From positions 160,818-224,817 of the forward strand of contig CAYYPK010000008.1 in assembly GCA_964473525.1 (NCBI GenBank): a stretch of 64,000 nt of DNA, written 5' to 3'. This DNA is from GCA-2687025 sp964473525. Lineage in GTDB: Bacteria > Poribacteria > WGA-4E > GCA-2687025. Position numbers and translations under genes: made by a program. Below, one piece after another: positions 9,479 to 18,906 of this stretch. The notes below the pieces were generated by a model. It searched no databases and was not told the origin of the DNA. It saw only the letters and a list, made by a program, of their open reading frames with translations. Every line of letters starts with the position of its first letter. Within the stretch, counting starts at the first letter, position 1.

Positions 9479-10243
9479 CTAGAGCCGGTCCTGCCGCAGG
9501 CCCGCCCACGTGGTCGTTGCCAGCCCTTCCGGCGACACGGCTTGCGGCAGATACGTCGTGACCATGTTCTGGAAGAATAGCGTGGCCTTTTCCTTCGTGT
9601 TGTCGTCGTTGCCCACCTGCGCGTATTTGTCCGGGGCGATGCACATCATGACGAATAACCCGCTGCCGTGTTCCGCCTCGCCGATGACGTTCTTGCCCGC
9701 GGAGGTGGCGAGGACGTCGAAACCTTCCAGCGTCGCGAAGACCTCCCAGACCGTGGGCCATCCCTGGTGCCCCCACCCGACAAAGTCGTCGTCGGTCATC
9801 TTGTGAGGCGCGTTGAACAGCGGGTGGTCCACGTCCTCAATGGTGAAGGCAGGCTGGTCGGGGTCGCTGCGTACGGCGGTCAGCCCGTTGGGCAGCCAGT
9901 CGACGTTCGCCTCGTTCTGATCCGCCTGCGTCGGCTCGATGACGACTCCACCGCTACTCACGAAATCCTGTAGTATCTGCGCGTTGTCGTCGAGTCCCAC
10001 GTGCACGGCGCCGTTGTTCGTAGCCATGCTGCTGATGATGAGGAGCACGTTCCCGTTCAGGTTGAGCGTCCCGCCTTCGACGTCCTCGGTAATGTCGTCG
10101 TAGGGCAAGCCCATCTCGTCTAGGCTCGGGGCCACGGCTGCGATCTGCGTCCACTCATCCGCGACATCCACGATGGCGATCTCTTCCGCGATGGCGACAA
10201 CGGCAACGACGCTCATCAGCGCGATGCAAAGTCGGATCCTCAT
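9479..10243 (-). CDS. Secreted protein with class I glutamine amidotransferase/ThuA-like fold, function unknown
   Basis: I start this at ATG 10243, giving 254 residues, because a signal peptide begins there (MRIRLCIALMSVVAVVAIAEE) and GGAA-type ribosome binding bases lie 8 nt upstream. The open frame runs further upstream, but there it overlaps the promoter and start of the divergent dioxygenase gene. The mature part has alternating strands and helices reminiscent of GATase-like/ThuA domains: EEIAIVDVADEW, GNVLLIISSMATN, LQDFVSSGGVVIEPTQ and VDHPLFNAP. The end, LFFQNMVTTYLPQAV, fits the last helix of such a domain. No catalytic Cys triad is visible, so it is probably a binding or non-amidotransferase member. 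The assignment is by fold impression only. Confidence 0.6.
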   Translation of the reverse strand: MRIRLCIALMSVVAVVAIAEEIAIVDVADEWTQIAAVAPSLDEMGLPYDDITEDVEGGTLNLNGNVLLIISSMATNNGAVHVGLDDNAQILQDFVSSGGVVIEPTQADQNEANVDWLPNGLTAVRSDPDQPAFTIEDVDHPLFNAPHKMTDDDFVGWGHQGWPTVWEVFATLEGFDVLATSAGKNVIGEAEHGSGLFVMMCIAPDKYAQVGNDDNTKEKATLFFQNMVTTYLPQAVSPEGLATTTWAGLRQDRL

Positions 10244-10397
10244 GCTGCGTTCCTTACCCGATGGACGAGACATACCGTGGGGGCGAGACCTGGCCGGAGT
10301 ATAACACACGGCGCGGCGGCGCCTTGCCGCTCCCAGGCATGTACGCTGTACTGTCGGCGCCTCTCGCCCGTGGCGCCCACATGCTAAGGAGGAAAGC

Positions 10398-11171
10398 ATG
10401 GCTCGGCTCTCGTCGGACGACGTCCAGTTCTTCAAGGACAACGGGTATCTGGTAAAGCGCGGCGTGCTCAAGCCGGAGCTCACGGAACGCGCGCGGGATC
10501 ACCTGTGGGAAAACGCGCCAGCACAGCTCGACCGGAGCGACCCGGACACGTGGGTGGGGCCGTTCGAAGAGGAGAACGAGGACAAGGCTGACCGTCGCAG
10601 CGGGTACCGCTGGAACTTCCGGCGTCCCGGTGGCGAGGAGTGGATGATCCGCATGCTCGCGACGGACCCGGACGTGTACGGCATGGCGGAGGAATTGGTA
10701 GGCGAAGGTAAGCTACAGGAACCGAGGCGCATCCGAGGCATCTACTGCACGCTACCGTACGGCGACACCGAGAAACGCGCCACGGGATGCCATGTGGACG
10801 CGCACCCGTTCCATCTCGGCGTCGTTGGGTACATAGACGACGTGCCACCCGGAGGTGGGTCGTTCTCCGTGTGGCCCGGCAGCCACAAACGCTTCTACCC
10901 CGTGTTCGAATCGCAGTACAAGTACGAGCCAACGGACGATTACGATGTCGTCCGACTGGAGACGAACGAGGCCGAGCCGGTCGACTGCAACGGCAACGCG
11001 GGGGACATCGTCTTCTGGCACCACCGCATCGGCCACATGGCGGGGCACAACTACTCGCGGCAGATACGGCAGGCGGCGCTCTACGACTTCCGAAAGATCG
11101 ACCTCGAGGAGACGCAGGAGGAGCCTCCCTGCGAGGACATGTGGCGCGACTGGGACGGCGTGCCCTCGTAG
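10398..11171 (+). CDS. Phytanoyl-CoA dioxygenase (PhyH) family Fe(II)/2-oxoglutarate oxygenase
   Basis: 257 residues, with a strong AAGGAGG ribosome site just before ATG 10398. Residues 8-26 (DVQFFKDNGYLVKRGVL) are the usual PhyH opening. The iron ligands are visible as CHVDAH (His132, Asp134), followed by the PhyH-typical GGGSFSVWPGSHKR. A distal His comes from HHRIGHMAGHN, near position 213 or 217, with Arg225 placed to hold 2-oxoglutarate. PhyH-family enzymes hydroxylate or oxidatively modify small substrates and are strongly expanded in some marine uncultured phyla. The substrate here cannot be deduced. It is divergent from the GATase-like gene and convergent with the APH-type kinase 6 nt away. 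Confidence 0.88.
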   Translation: MARLSSDDVQFFKDNGYLVKRGVLKPELTERARDHLWENAPAQLDRSDPDTWVGPFEEENEDKADRRSGYRWNFRRPGGEEWMIRMLATDPDVYGMAEELVGEGKLQEPRRIRGIYCTLPYGDTEKRATGCHVDAHPFHLGVVGYIDDVPPGGGSFSVWPGSHKRFYPVFESQYKYEPTDDYDVVRLETNEAEPVDCNGNAGDIVFWHHRIGHMAGHNYSRQIRQAALYDFRKIDLEETQEEPPCEDMWRDWDGVPS

Positions 11172-11177
11172 CGCGCG

Positions 11178-12110
11178 TTACGTCGCGCTCGCCAACAGCT
11201 CTCGCAGGTCGCGCCAACCGTCCGCGACGTTGTCTGGGCGGTCGTCCTCCATGCCGAAGATGATCTCGTCCAGGCAACGGCACAGGCGGAAGACGTTGGA
11301 CTTCCACCGGCAGGCGGCGGGGTCGGTGTGGCCGTAGAGCGGCAGTACGCGCTCCAGCAGGTCGTCGCCGTATTGACGGTGCAGATAGTGCAGGTCGTAG
11401 TCGGGGTCGCCTACCCAGATGTCGCTGTAGTCGATGATGCCGGCGATGCGCGACGCCTCGCTGTCGTAGAGGACGTGGCGCGGCTGCAGGTCGCCGTGGA
11501 TGAGCGCCGGCTTGTACGCGTCGTGTCCCTCCTCGAAGTAGCGCGCGAACAGTCCCTCGCAGACAGCATGTTCCGCTGCGGACAGGTCGCCGTAGATGAG
11601 CTGCTCCGCCTGCCTGCGGAAGTCGCGGCACACGTCGTCGGCGCGACGTTCTCGGATGCCGTATGCGTACGCGTCCTCGACGGGAATGCCGTGTAGGACG
11701 CGCAGGTAGTCGGCGAACTGCGCCGCGATGGCGTCCCGGCGCTTGGGCGGCATACGGTCGTAGATGTCGTCGCCAAACGGCTCGCCCTGGATCATCGGAT
11801 AGACGACGAACGGCGCGCCGTCCTCGGTCTCACCGAGGAACTCAATGTCCGGTGTGCCGACATCTAGCTTCTGGACGAGGATGGGCAGGAGTTGGCGTTC
11901 CCAGTCCATCCGCATCGCCGACTCGTCGTTGATGCCTATGCGGATGATGCGCCGCTCGTCGGCGGCGTACGAGCAGAAGTCGGAGCCCTGCCCGCAGAAC
12001 CTCATGGTGGGATTCCCGATGTCCGGGAAGACTGCCCGGAGGACCACTGTCGCCTCGTCCGCCGTGTATCGCGGCGTACGGCCGTCGTCACCGTGACTGC
12101 TAGTCGCCAT
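11178..12110 (-). CDS. APH-family phosphotransferase with an HGDxxxxH (macrolide-kinase-like) catalytic motif
   Basis: 310 residues from ATG 12110, with a textbook AGGAGG 4 nt upstream. It belongs to the aminoglycoside phosphotransferase/protein-kinase-like fold. The nucleotide lobe carries GQGSDFCSYAAD and IIRIGIND; the catalytic loop is LIHGDLQPRHVLYD (His205, Asp207) and the metal Asp is in GIIDYSDIWVGDP. The residue five after the catalytic Asp is His (212) rather than the Asn usual in APH enzymes. Macrolide 2'-phosphotransferases show the same HGDxxxxH pattern. The natural substrate could be any hydroxylated small molecule, so resistance is only one option. It converges with the PhyH gene; its start faces the upstream region of the reductase gene. 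Confidence 0.85.
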   Translation of the reverse strand: MATSSHGDDGRTPRYTADEATVVLRAVFPDIGNPTMRFCGQGSDFCSYAADERRIIRIGINDESAMRMDWERQLLPILVQKLDVGTPDIEFLGETEDGAPFVVYPMIQGEPFGDDIYDRMPPKRRDAIAAQFADYLRVLHGIPVEDAYAYGIRERRADDVCRDFRRQAEQLIYGDLSAAEHAVCEGLFARYFEEGHDAYKPALIHGDLQPRHVLYDSEASRIAGIIDYSDIWVGDPDYDLHYLHRQYGDDLLERVLPLYGHTDPAACRWKSNVFRLCRCLDEIIFGMEDDRPDNVADGWRDLRELLASAT

Positions 12111-12238
12111 GCATCCTCCTGTGTGCCTGCCATCCTAACCGAAGCCGCTGAGGCGCCGCAGCCACCGTTGCTAAGCCACGCAGCGTGACATAGCCTGCGG
12201 GCGACGCCGGTCCACGCGCGATCTTCGGAGGGAACACG

Positions 12239-13228
12239 GTGGCTGACACATCATTCCGCGCGCTCGTAGTTCGTGAAAGCGAAGGCTCCTACCGACGAAG
12301 CGTCGAGGACCGGCCGCTTGACTCCCTGCCGGACGGTGACACGCTCGTGCGCGTCGACCACTCGTCTCTGAACTACAAGGACATGCTCTCGGCGACGGGC
12401 CACCCCGGCATCACGCGCAGCTACCCGCACACGCCAGGCATCGACGCAGCGGGCGTCGTAATGGAGACCGCGTCCGAGGACATTGCGGTCGGCGCCGAAG
12501 TCGTCGTCACCGGTTACGACCTCGGGATGAACACGTCCGGCGGCTTCGCGGAGTTCGTGCGGGCGCCGTCGGAGTGGCTCGTGCCGCTGCCCGACCGTCT
12601 GACGACAGCGCGCGCGATGGCGTACGGCACTGCGGGATTCACAGTGTGCCTTAGCCTGCTGGCCATCGAGGATGCCAACGCGCCGCCCGGACCCGTCCTC
12701 GTCACCGGCGCAACGGGAGGCGTCGGTGGCCTCGCGGTGATGCTGCTCGCGAACGCGGGTTACGAGGTGTTCGCCGCCACCGGACGTGTTGGACACGCGG
12801 ACAAGCTTCGCGGTCTCGGAGCGCGCGAGGTAATACACCGCGACGACGCTCTCCGCCCGCCGGAGCGACCGCTTGTGCGAGGCGAGTGGGCGGCTGTCGT
12901 GGACACGGTAGGCGGCGACTACCTCGACTCCGCTATCCGGTCGACGCGCCCCAACGGCGTCATCACCTGTTGCGGCATGGTTGCCTCGCAACGCCTCCAC
13001 ACCAGCATCCTTCCGTTCATCCTTCGCGGCCTGCGTCTACAGGGCATCGACTCGGCGGAGAGATCGCACGAGGAGCGCACGCGCGTGTGGGAGCGCCTCG
13101 CGTCGGTGGATGACGAGGGCAAGCTCGAAGCCATCACGACAGAGTGCGACCTCGACGGGCTGGACGAACACATCGAACGCATGCGCCGCGGTGAGAACGT
13201 CGGTCGCGTGCGTGTCGCGATCCGCTGA
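12239..13228 (+). CDS. Zinc-independent MDR oxidoreductase, acryloyl-CoA reductase/YhdH-AcuI type
   Basis: 329 residues from GTG 12239, with GGAGGG 6 nt upstream. It is a medium-chain dehydrogenase/reductase of the YhdH/AcuI branch. The N-terminal GroES-like part has VRVDHSSLNYKDMLSATG and PGIDAAGVV. MAYGTAGFTVCLSLLA marks the hinge, and VLVTGATGGVGGLAVMLLA is the NADPH-binding Rossmann motif. The end (LRGLRLQGIDSAERSHEERT) is also characteristic. AcuI reduces acryloyl-CoA to propionyl-CoA with NADPH, and YhdH reduces quinone-like or enone substrates. There is no DMSP gene nearby, so a general detoxification or acryloyl-CoA role cannot be separated. It stands alone, with about 140 nt before the next gene. 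Confidence 0.85.
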   Translation: MADTSFRALVVRESEGSYRRSVEDRPLDSLPDGDTLVRVDHSSLNYKDMLSATGHPGITRSYPHTPGIDAAGVVMETASEDIAVGAEVVVTGYDLGMNTSGGFAEFVRAPSEWLVPLPDRLTTARAMAYGTAGFTVCLSLLAIEDANAPPGPVLVTGATGGVGGLAVMLLANAGYEVFAATGRVGHADKLRGLGAREVIHRDDALRPPERPLVRGEWAAVVDTVGGDYLDSAIRSTRPNGVITCCGMVASQRLHTSILPFILRGLRLQGIDSAERSHEERTRVWERLASVDDEGKLEAITTECDLDGLDEHIERMRRGENVGRVRVAIR

Positions 13229-13372
13229 CGCCCTGGGGCGCCACCAGAGCCGTTCGCCGCGCGAAAGCGTCGGCCTGTCCCTGCCGTGTCTTGTGTCCTA
13301 CATTTGCCTGCCTTGCCTCACGGAAGTAGACTGGCTCCAAAGGCACGACCATCGGCAAACGTGGGCCAGGCC

Positions 13373-15673
13373 ATGCACATCCGCGCGCGCAGCGTCGCCA
13401 TCACTGCCCTGTTCGCGCTTCTCATGCCGCGCGGCGGCGCAACGGCTCGGGGGTACGTGCCTGTCCCGCTGATCGAGGTGGGCAAGCCCGAGCTAGAAGA
13501 CATCACGTACTCCCCGGACGGCAGCATTCTCGCTACCCTCACCACGGACTGGATCGAATTGCTGGACGCCGAGACGTTCGAACCGGTCGCCCGCTTTGGC
13601 ACGGGTGGGCGCGAGATCCAGTACTCGCCGGACGGGTCGGAAGTGGCCGTCTTCCGCTACGACCTGCCGTGCCGTATCTACAACGCGGCCACAGGCGCCA
13701 TGAAGGAGGAACTGCCCGTCACGGGGCGGGCGTACGCGTTCTCGCCCAACTGGGGGCGCCTTGCGTACGCGGACCACGAGACGGTGTACGTGTGGGATCG
13801 CGCGGCGGGCGCGGTAACCGCTACGCTCATTGGGGATCCAGAGCCGATACTGGCGTCCGCGTACGGGAACAACCCCCCGGACAGGCTGGGCGTGATGATC
13901 CTCGCCTTCCATCCTGACGGCGACCGGCTCCTGGTCGCATCGCCTCGGGCCACGCTCGCGTTCTGGAACGTCGACACCGGAGAGCTGCTGCGCCATTACG
14001 ACATCGGCACGTGGGTCTGGCGCCTGGCCGTCCAACCGACCGGCGGGGAGTTCGCTGTGCTCACCGGTGGCGGCGCCCTGTTCATACGGCAGTTCGACGA
14101 TCTCAACCCGAGGCGTGGGTCTCGGCTGGTGGACATCAACCGCACAGGCCCTCTGGAGTACGGCGCGACAGGCGAACACCTGTGGGTTACGGGCAGGAGA
14201 GGTCCGCTGTACCGCGTCGACCGCGATGGCGAAGCGATCCCGACGGACTGGCCCCACGAAGACAGAGAAGGCTACGCGCCGTGGGTCGGCTCCCTCGCCG
14301 TCGACTCGAGGCGAGGGGTCGTGGCCTGCGTAGCGGCAGACCGCATCGGCGTGTGGGACGTAGGCGCCATGCGTCTGAGACACCTCGAAGACCAGGCCTG
14401 GGGCGCCGGAACTCGCGTCGGCTATGCAGCTTACATTCCGCGGTACGGAACGATAGTCACGCTGGGGTCAACCGCTCGCCGATGGCGCATGGACATGCCC
14501 GCGGAGTTCAGCGTGCAGAGCTTCCCCCCGGCGCACAACGGCGTCGACATCACCCCTGACGGCGAAGTAGCGGCGATGTGGCTAGACGAGCTAGGCGAAG
14601 TTCTAGTCTTCGAGACGAGGACGGGTAGGCAGCAGGCGACGATCCCAGTCTTCGGCGGCTCCCGTTTGGCCATTTCGCGGTCAGGCAGGCTTCTCGCCAC
14701 GGAGCACTTCGGCAGGACGGAAATCTGGGATGTCGCGCGGGGACAGCGGGTGACAGAGCTGGACACCCGATCCTCAGGACCCGGTGGGTTCGCCTTCACC
14801 CCGCGCGAGAAGCGCGTGGTCGTGGCAACCATGGAGTCCGTCCGGAATCAGGACATCGACGACGACGAGCTGATGAGAGCCTTCCCAGAAGCGCTGCACA
14901 TTTGGGACATTGTTGATGGCGAATTGGTGACGACAGAGCCGCGGGGAGGGCCGTTCGCAGCTACGGAGCGTGGTGTCATCTACGTCATATGGGAGCGTGT
15001 GAGTCCGACAGACGCCCGCTTCGAGGTGCGGCGGGTTGGAGCCGGCGCGCCCCTGAGTGCGATAGGTCCTTACCGGCTTCCGCACCGGGGCAGTATCTAT
15101 AGTTTCGTCGACATCGACCCGTCGGGGAGGTACGTGACGATCCACGGCGTCGATACGGCGACAGACGAGAGGGTAGTCCGGTTCTTCGCCACGGACACTG
15201 GCGACTTGCTCTCGACGCGTCCCCGGTCCTCTTCCGTGCAGTTCACCGCGGGCGGCGAGTACCTGTTCGCCAAGGGCCCCAACGGCGGCCGCGCGCTCTA
15301 CCGCACGGAGGAGTTCCTGAACATCCCGTCAGACGAAATCACGCCGCGCAATAGGGCGCTGGCCACGTGGGGCGACGTCAAGCGTACGCAGCTACTCCCG
15401 AACTATCCCAACCCGTTCAACCCCGAGACGTGGATTCCCTTCGACCTCGCCCAGCCAGAGACAGTGGAGGTGATCGTGTACGACGACCTCGGGCGCGTCG
15501 TCCGCCGCGTGGATCTGGGACACATGCCAGCGGGAGCGTACCGAACCCGCGAACGCGCGGCCCACTGGGACGGGCGCAACGACGCTGGCGAACGCGTCGC
15601 CAGCGGAGCCTATTCCATCCAACTGCGCGCCGGCGTCCACCGTCTGGCGCGTCGCACCTCGCTGGCGAAGTGA
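13373..15673 (+). CDS. Secreted WD40-like beta-propeller protein with C-terminal FlgD-like domain, paralog 1
   Basis: 766 residues from ATG 13373. The open frame begins at 13286, but the signal peptide (MHIRARSVAITALFALLM) starts here. The body has WD40/propeller blades such as ITYSPDGSILATLTTDW, LAFHPDGDRLLVASPR, LAVQPTGGEFAVLTGG and IDPSGRYVTIHG. The last 95 or so residues are a FlgD-like domain starting NYPNPFNPETWIPFDLAQ, continuing VYDDLGRVVRRVDLG and WDGRNDAGERVASGAYSI. In known proteins this end is an export/anchoring or Ig-like module, and in this wording it is common in Poribacteria-type genomes. The next gene is a clear tandem paralog. I infer a secreted or surface propeller, possibly ligand-binding. 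Confidence 0.85.
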   Translation: MHIRARSVAITALFALLMPRGGATARGYVPVPLIEVGKPELEDITYSPDGSILATLTTDWIELLDAETFEPVARFGTGGREIQYSPDGSEVAVFRYDLPCRIYNAATGAMKEELPVTGRAYAFSPNWGRLAYADHETVYVWDRAAGAVTATLIGDPEPILASAYGNNPPDRLGVMILAFHPDGDRLLVASPRATLAFWNVDTGELLRHYDIGTWVWRLAVQPTGGEFAVLTGGGALFIRQFDDLNPRRGSRLVDINRTGPLEYGATGEHLWVTGRRGPLYRVDRDGEAIPTDWPHEDREGYAPWVGSLAVDSRRGVVACVAADRIGVWDVGAMRLRHLEDQAWGAGTRVGYAAYIPRYGTIVTLGSTARRWRMDMPAEFSVQSFPPAHNGVDITPDGEVAAMWLDELGEVLVFETRTGRQQATIPVFGGSRLAISRSGRLLATEHFGRTEIWDVARGQRVTELDTRSSGPGGFAFTPREKRVVVATMESVRNQDIDDDELMRAFPEALHIWDIVDGELVTTEPRGGPFAATERGVIYVIWERVSPTDARFEVRRVGAGAPLSAIGPYRLPHRGSIYSFVDIDPSGRYVTIHGVDTATDERVVRFFATDTGDLLSTRPRSSSVQFTAGGEYLFAKGPNGGRALYRTEEFLNIPSDEITPRNRALATWGDVKRTQLLPNYPNPFNPETWIPFDLAQPETVEVIVYDDLGRVVRRVDLGHMPAGAYRTRERAAHWDGRNDAGERVASGAYSIQLRAGVHRLARRTSLAK

Positions 15674-15831
15674 CCGCCATCGCTACGACCTACCGGTGAC
15701 TGCCCGGCCGAACGCAGGCGGGCGCCTACCTGGGATCTGCTGTGTGTCGTCTCCCTATTTGCCCGCGTCACCCTACGCAAGTAGCATCGAGAGTGAGGAG
15801 ATTCCGCCCCCGTGCACGCCGAGGCCCGCCT

Positions 15832-18120
15832 ATGCGCGCTGCGCGCCGTGTCGTGTTGCTCGTCGCCCTACTCGCGACCGTTGTCACCAGCGCCAACGGC
15901 GCGGGGTACACGCCCGTACCGCTGATTGAGGTCGGCAAGCCCGAGCTTCTGGACATCGCGTATTCGCCGGACGGTAGCGTCCTCGCAACGTTGACGACTG
16001 ACTGGATTGAACTGCTCGACGCAGGGACGTTCGACCCGGTCGCGCGGTATGACCTCGCCCATCGCGCGAACAGTGAGAGCGCGATTGAGTTCTCGCTGGA
16101 CGGAACGGAGATAGCGGTTCATGGCATGCGGAAGCCATGCGCCTTCTACGACGCCGCGACCGGCGAGCTCAGGGATGCGGTCCCAGTGACACCGTACACG
16201 TACGCGATTTCCCGCGACTTCCAGCGCGTAGCGTATTCCGAGGGCGACGTTGTCGTCGTGTGGGACCGCGCTACACAGACGGTCATCGCCGAACTCACCG
16301 GCGACCCGCAGCCTGGACTGCTCGCCGTAAACACGCCAGACGGGACCATAGGTACGTCGGTGTTGGGGGTCCGCCACCTGGCGTTCCATCCAGACGGTCT
16401 TCGCCTGCTGGTGGCGTCCACCCGTGAAACGGTTGCGCTCTGGGACACATCCTCTGGGGAGCTACTGCGGCACTATCCCTTCCGCAGAACGTGGATCAGC
16501 GCGATGGCCGTGCGACCCGACGGCAGGGCATTCGCGGTGCGCACGTACGCGGAACGGCGGTTTATATGGCGGTTCGATGACGGGCAGCCCTGGGAAATCC
16601 CCGCCCTCCCGCAGATGGGCCTGGTCCACTACGATGCCGAAGGCAGCCATCTGTGGACGTCTGGCAGCGAAGGTCTGCTCCATCGGGTGAACAGCGAGGA
16701 CGGCGCCGAGGTTGCCGGCTGGACACATGGCGAGCCCGACGAGCACGCCCCGTACACGCAGGGAGTAAGCGTCGCCTTGCCGCGCGGCCTGGTGGCGTCC
16801 CATATGGTGGACCGCGGGGGCAGCCGCATCGGCATATGGTCGATCGCCACCATGCGCCTCGAACGCGTGATCGACCACGGCTGGGGAGCCGGTATTCGCA
16901 CCGGCACCGCGGCCTACCTCCCGCGGCACGACCAGGTCGTCACCGTTGGCAGCATCGCCCGTCGATGGGACGTCTCCGAGCCCGACGCATTCACAGCGTG
17001 GGAGTTCCGCGCGCGCACCTACAACACTGTCGTGAGCAGCGATGAGAGCATCGCGGCGACGGTCGTTTGGCCGACCGCAATACGGGTGTTCCAGCCCACG
17101 ACAGGACAGAACCTGGGCCGCATCCCCGTGAGTTCGTCTGCGGGGATGGCGGTTTCCGCCACGGGCCGATTCATCGCGACGCTTGGCATCACTACTGGCG
17201 TCTGGAGCGTCGGCGGCTTGCAGAGAATAGCCACCCTCGACCCGCCCAACGGTGACCTGCGCGCCACCAAGTCGGCATTCACTCCGGACGAACGCCGGCT
17301 CGTCGTCCGCAACGCCTCCCGGTCGGGCGAGGACGGGTCACTACAGGTGTGGGACATTGAGGACAGCGCGCTACTGATGACGGTTCGTGGAGGCGGGCCG
17401 TTCGCAGCGACGGAGCGCGGCATCATCCATGTGGCGCGGCAGGAAGGAAGTTGGAAGGACGCAGCCTTCGAAGTGCGTCGCGTGGGCGACCCAGCGCCGA
17501 TCAGCGTCATAGACCCAATGCGCGCGCCGTTTCGTGGGTCGGTATACGGCAATACCGACATCGACCCGTCTGGGAAGTACGTGACGGTGCGCGACGAGAA
17601 CCCGGCGACCCATGAGCCGACCGTTCGCTTCCACTCGGCTGCAACGGGCGACCTGCTGGGAACGCGTCCGTACGCGCTGAACATGCAATTCACCGGCGGT
17701 GGCGACTACCTCTTCGCCAAAGGCCCCAACGGCGGCCGTGCGCTCTACCGCACCGAGGAGTTCCTGAACATCCCCTCAGACGAAGTCACGCCGCGCAACA
17801 GGCTGCTTGCCCAGTGGGGAGATGTCAAGCGGACGCAGCTACTTCCGAACTACCCGAACCCGTTCAATCCCGAGACGTGGATTCCATTCGACCTAGCGCA
17901 AGCCGGTCCCGTGGAAGTCACCGTGTACGACGACCTCGGGCGCGTCGTCCGCCGCGTGGACTTGGGGCAACTGGCAGCAGGCGCATACCGAACGCGTGAG
18001 CGCGCCGCTTACTGGGACGGACGCAACAACGCTGGCGAACCTGTAGCGGGTGGCGCATACTACATTGAGTTCAGCGCGGGTGCCGTCCGGCAGACGCGTA
18101 GAGGAAGCCTCTCAAAGTAG
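15832..18120 (+). CDS. Secreted WD40-like beta-propeller protein with C-terminal FlgD-like domain, paralog 2
   Basis: 762 residues from ATG 15832, where a signal peptide begins (RRVVLLVALLATVVTSANG). It is collinear with the preceding gene from end to end. Both open the mature part with PVPLIEVGKPEL, then (I/V)LATLTTDWIELLDA. Both share KGPNGGRALYRTEEFLNIP near the end and then the NYPNPFNPETWIPF domain. The central blades (AFHPDGLRLLVASTRE, MAVRPDGRAFAVRTY) are more diverged than the two ends. This indicates a tandem duplication with relaxed or diversifying change in the propeller faces. The four small PH-domain membrane proteins follow on the same strand after 97 nt. Function is not known beyond secretion and a probable binding propeller. 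Confidence 0.85.
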   Translation: MRAARRVVLLVALLATVVTSANGAGYTPVPLIEVGKPELLDIAYSPDGSVLATLTTDWIELLDAGTFDPVARYDLAHRANSESAIEFSLDGTEIAVHGMRKPCAFYDAATGELRDAVPVTPYTYAISRDFQRVAYSEGDVVVVWDRATQTVIAELTGDPQPGLLAVNTPDGTIGTSVLGVRHLAFHPDGLRLLVASTRETVALWDTSSGELLRHYPFRRTWISAMAVRPDGRAFAVRTYAERRFIWRFDDGQPWEIPALPQMGLVHYDAEGSHLWTSGSEGLLHRVNSEDGAEVAGWTHGEPDEHAPYTQGVSVALPRGLVASHMVDRGGSRIGIWSIATMRLERVIDHGWGAGIRTGTAAYLPRHDQVVTVGSIARRWDVSEPDAFTAWEFRARTYNTVVSSDESIAATVVWPTAIRVFQPTTGQNLGRIPVSSSAGMAVSATGRFIATLGITTGVWSVGGLQRIATLDPPNGDLRATKSAFTPDERRLVVRNASRSGEDGSLQVWDIEDSALLMTVRGGGPFAATERGIIHVARQEGSWKDAAFEVRRVGDPAPISVIDPMRAPFRGSVYGNTDIDPSGKYVTVRDENPATHEPTVRFHSAATGDLLGTRPYALNMQFTGGGDYLFAKGPNGGRALYRTEEFLNIPSDEVTPRNRLLAQWGDVKRTQLLPNYPNPFNPETWIPFDLAQAGPVEVTVYDDLGRVVRRVDLGQLAAGAYRTRERAAYWDGRNNAGEPVAGGAYYIEFSAGAVRQTRRGSLSK

Positions 18121-18217
18121 AGAGGAGTGAACCCGCGTCCCTGGGTTACAGCACGGGACAGGCGCTGGCTACCGTTGAGCACGCGTCCCCTGTCCCCTTG
18201 ACCCCGGGAACCGTCCC

Positions 18218-18709
18218 ATGTCCGACCGGCCTACGGATGGGCGCACCGTAACCTACGCGCCGAAGCGCGACCGCTGGATCACGATGGTGCTTTGGACGTG
18301 CGCACTCGTGGTTGCAGCCGGCGCGTTGGCCGCAGCGGCGGACGAGGCGACTCGCCCTTCGCTCAAACTCGCGATCGCCGCGGCCCAGGGGGCTGTCATC
18401 GTGGCGTGCATCGCCCCGATCTACACCCTCTCGTACGTCCTGTCGAGTCAGTCACTGCGAGTCGCTTGCGGGCCTCTCGGCGTGAATATCGCGCTCGAGC
18501 AGATAGACGCCGTGGCCCCTGGCATGAAGACGGGGTTGTCTGTGGGACTGTCACTCGCCGTCAAGGGGCTCGTTGTCCGGCGCCGGGGGAAGCGGTGGAA
18601 GGTCTTCATATCGCCGTTGACCCAGGGCGACTTCCTCCGCGACCTCGCGGATCGGTGCCCTCACCTCGCTCTGAGGGACGGGGCGCTCGTGCCGGCCGAC
18701 GATGCCTAA
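18218..18709 (+). CDS. Small membrane protein with bacterial PH-like domain (bPH_4/YyaB type), array member 1
   Basis: 163 residues from ATG 18218. Two membrane helices lie at about residues 25-45 (MVLWTCALVVAAGALAAAA) and 52-75 (AIAAAQGAVIVACIAPIYTL). A cytoplasmic domain follows with the order seen in YyaB-like bacterial PH domains: SSQSLRVACGPLGVNIALEQ, IDAVAP, a variable loop, LVVRRRGKRWKVFISP, and the end helix GDFLRDLADRCPHLAL. Such domains are not enzymes; they are thought to mediate protein or membrane contacts. It is the first of four paralogs encoded one after another on this strand, directly after the paired propeller genes. Confidence 0.75.
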   Translation: MSDRPTDGRTVTYAPKRDRWITMVLWTCALVVAAGALAAAADEATRPSLKLAIAAAQGAVIVACIAPIYTLSYVLSSQSLRVACGPLGVNIALEQIDAVAPGMKTGLSVGLSLAVKGLVVRRRGKRWKVFISPLTQGDFLRDLADRCPHLALRDGALVPADDA

Positions 18710-18906
18710 GCAAGCATGCGGAGCTGCGGCCGCTCTCGCCCCGAGGCCCGCCGTATCGCCGGTATATGTAGCAGGTTGCGATTGATCGCGCTTCCCACGA
18801 TACTACAGGCAGGGTGGAAGGTCTGCTAGGACATCGTTACAGTCCTTCGGCAGTGGACGCGTCCTGGCGGCGCACGTCTTCACGCCCTAAACCACGGAAG
18901 CCGCGC

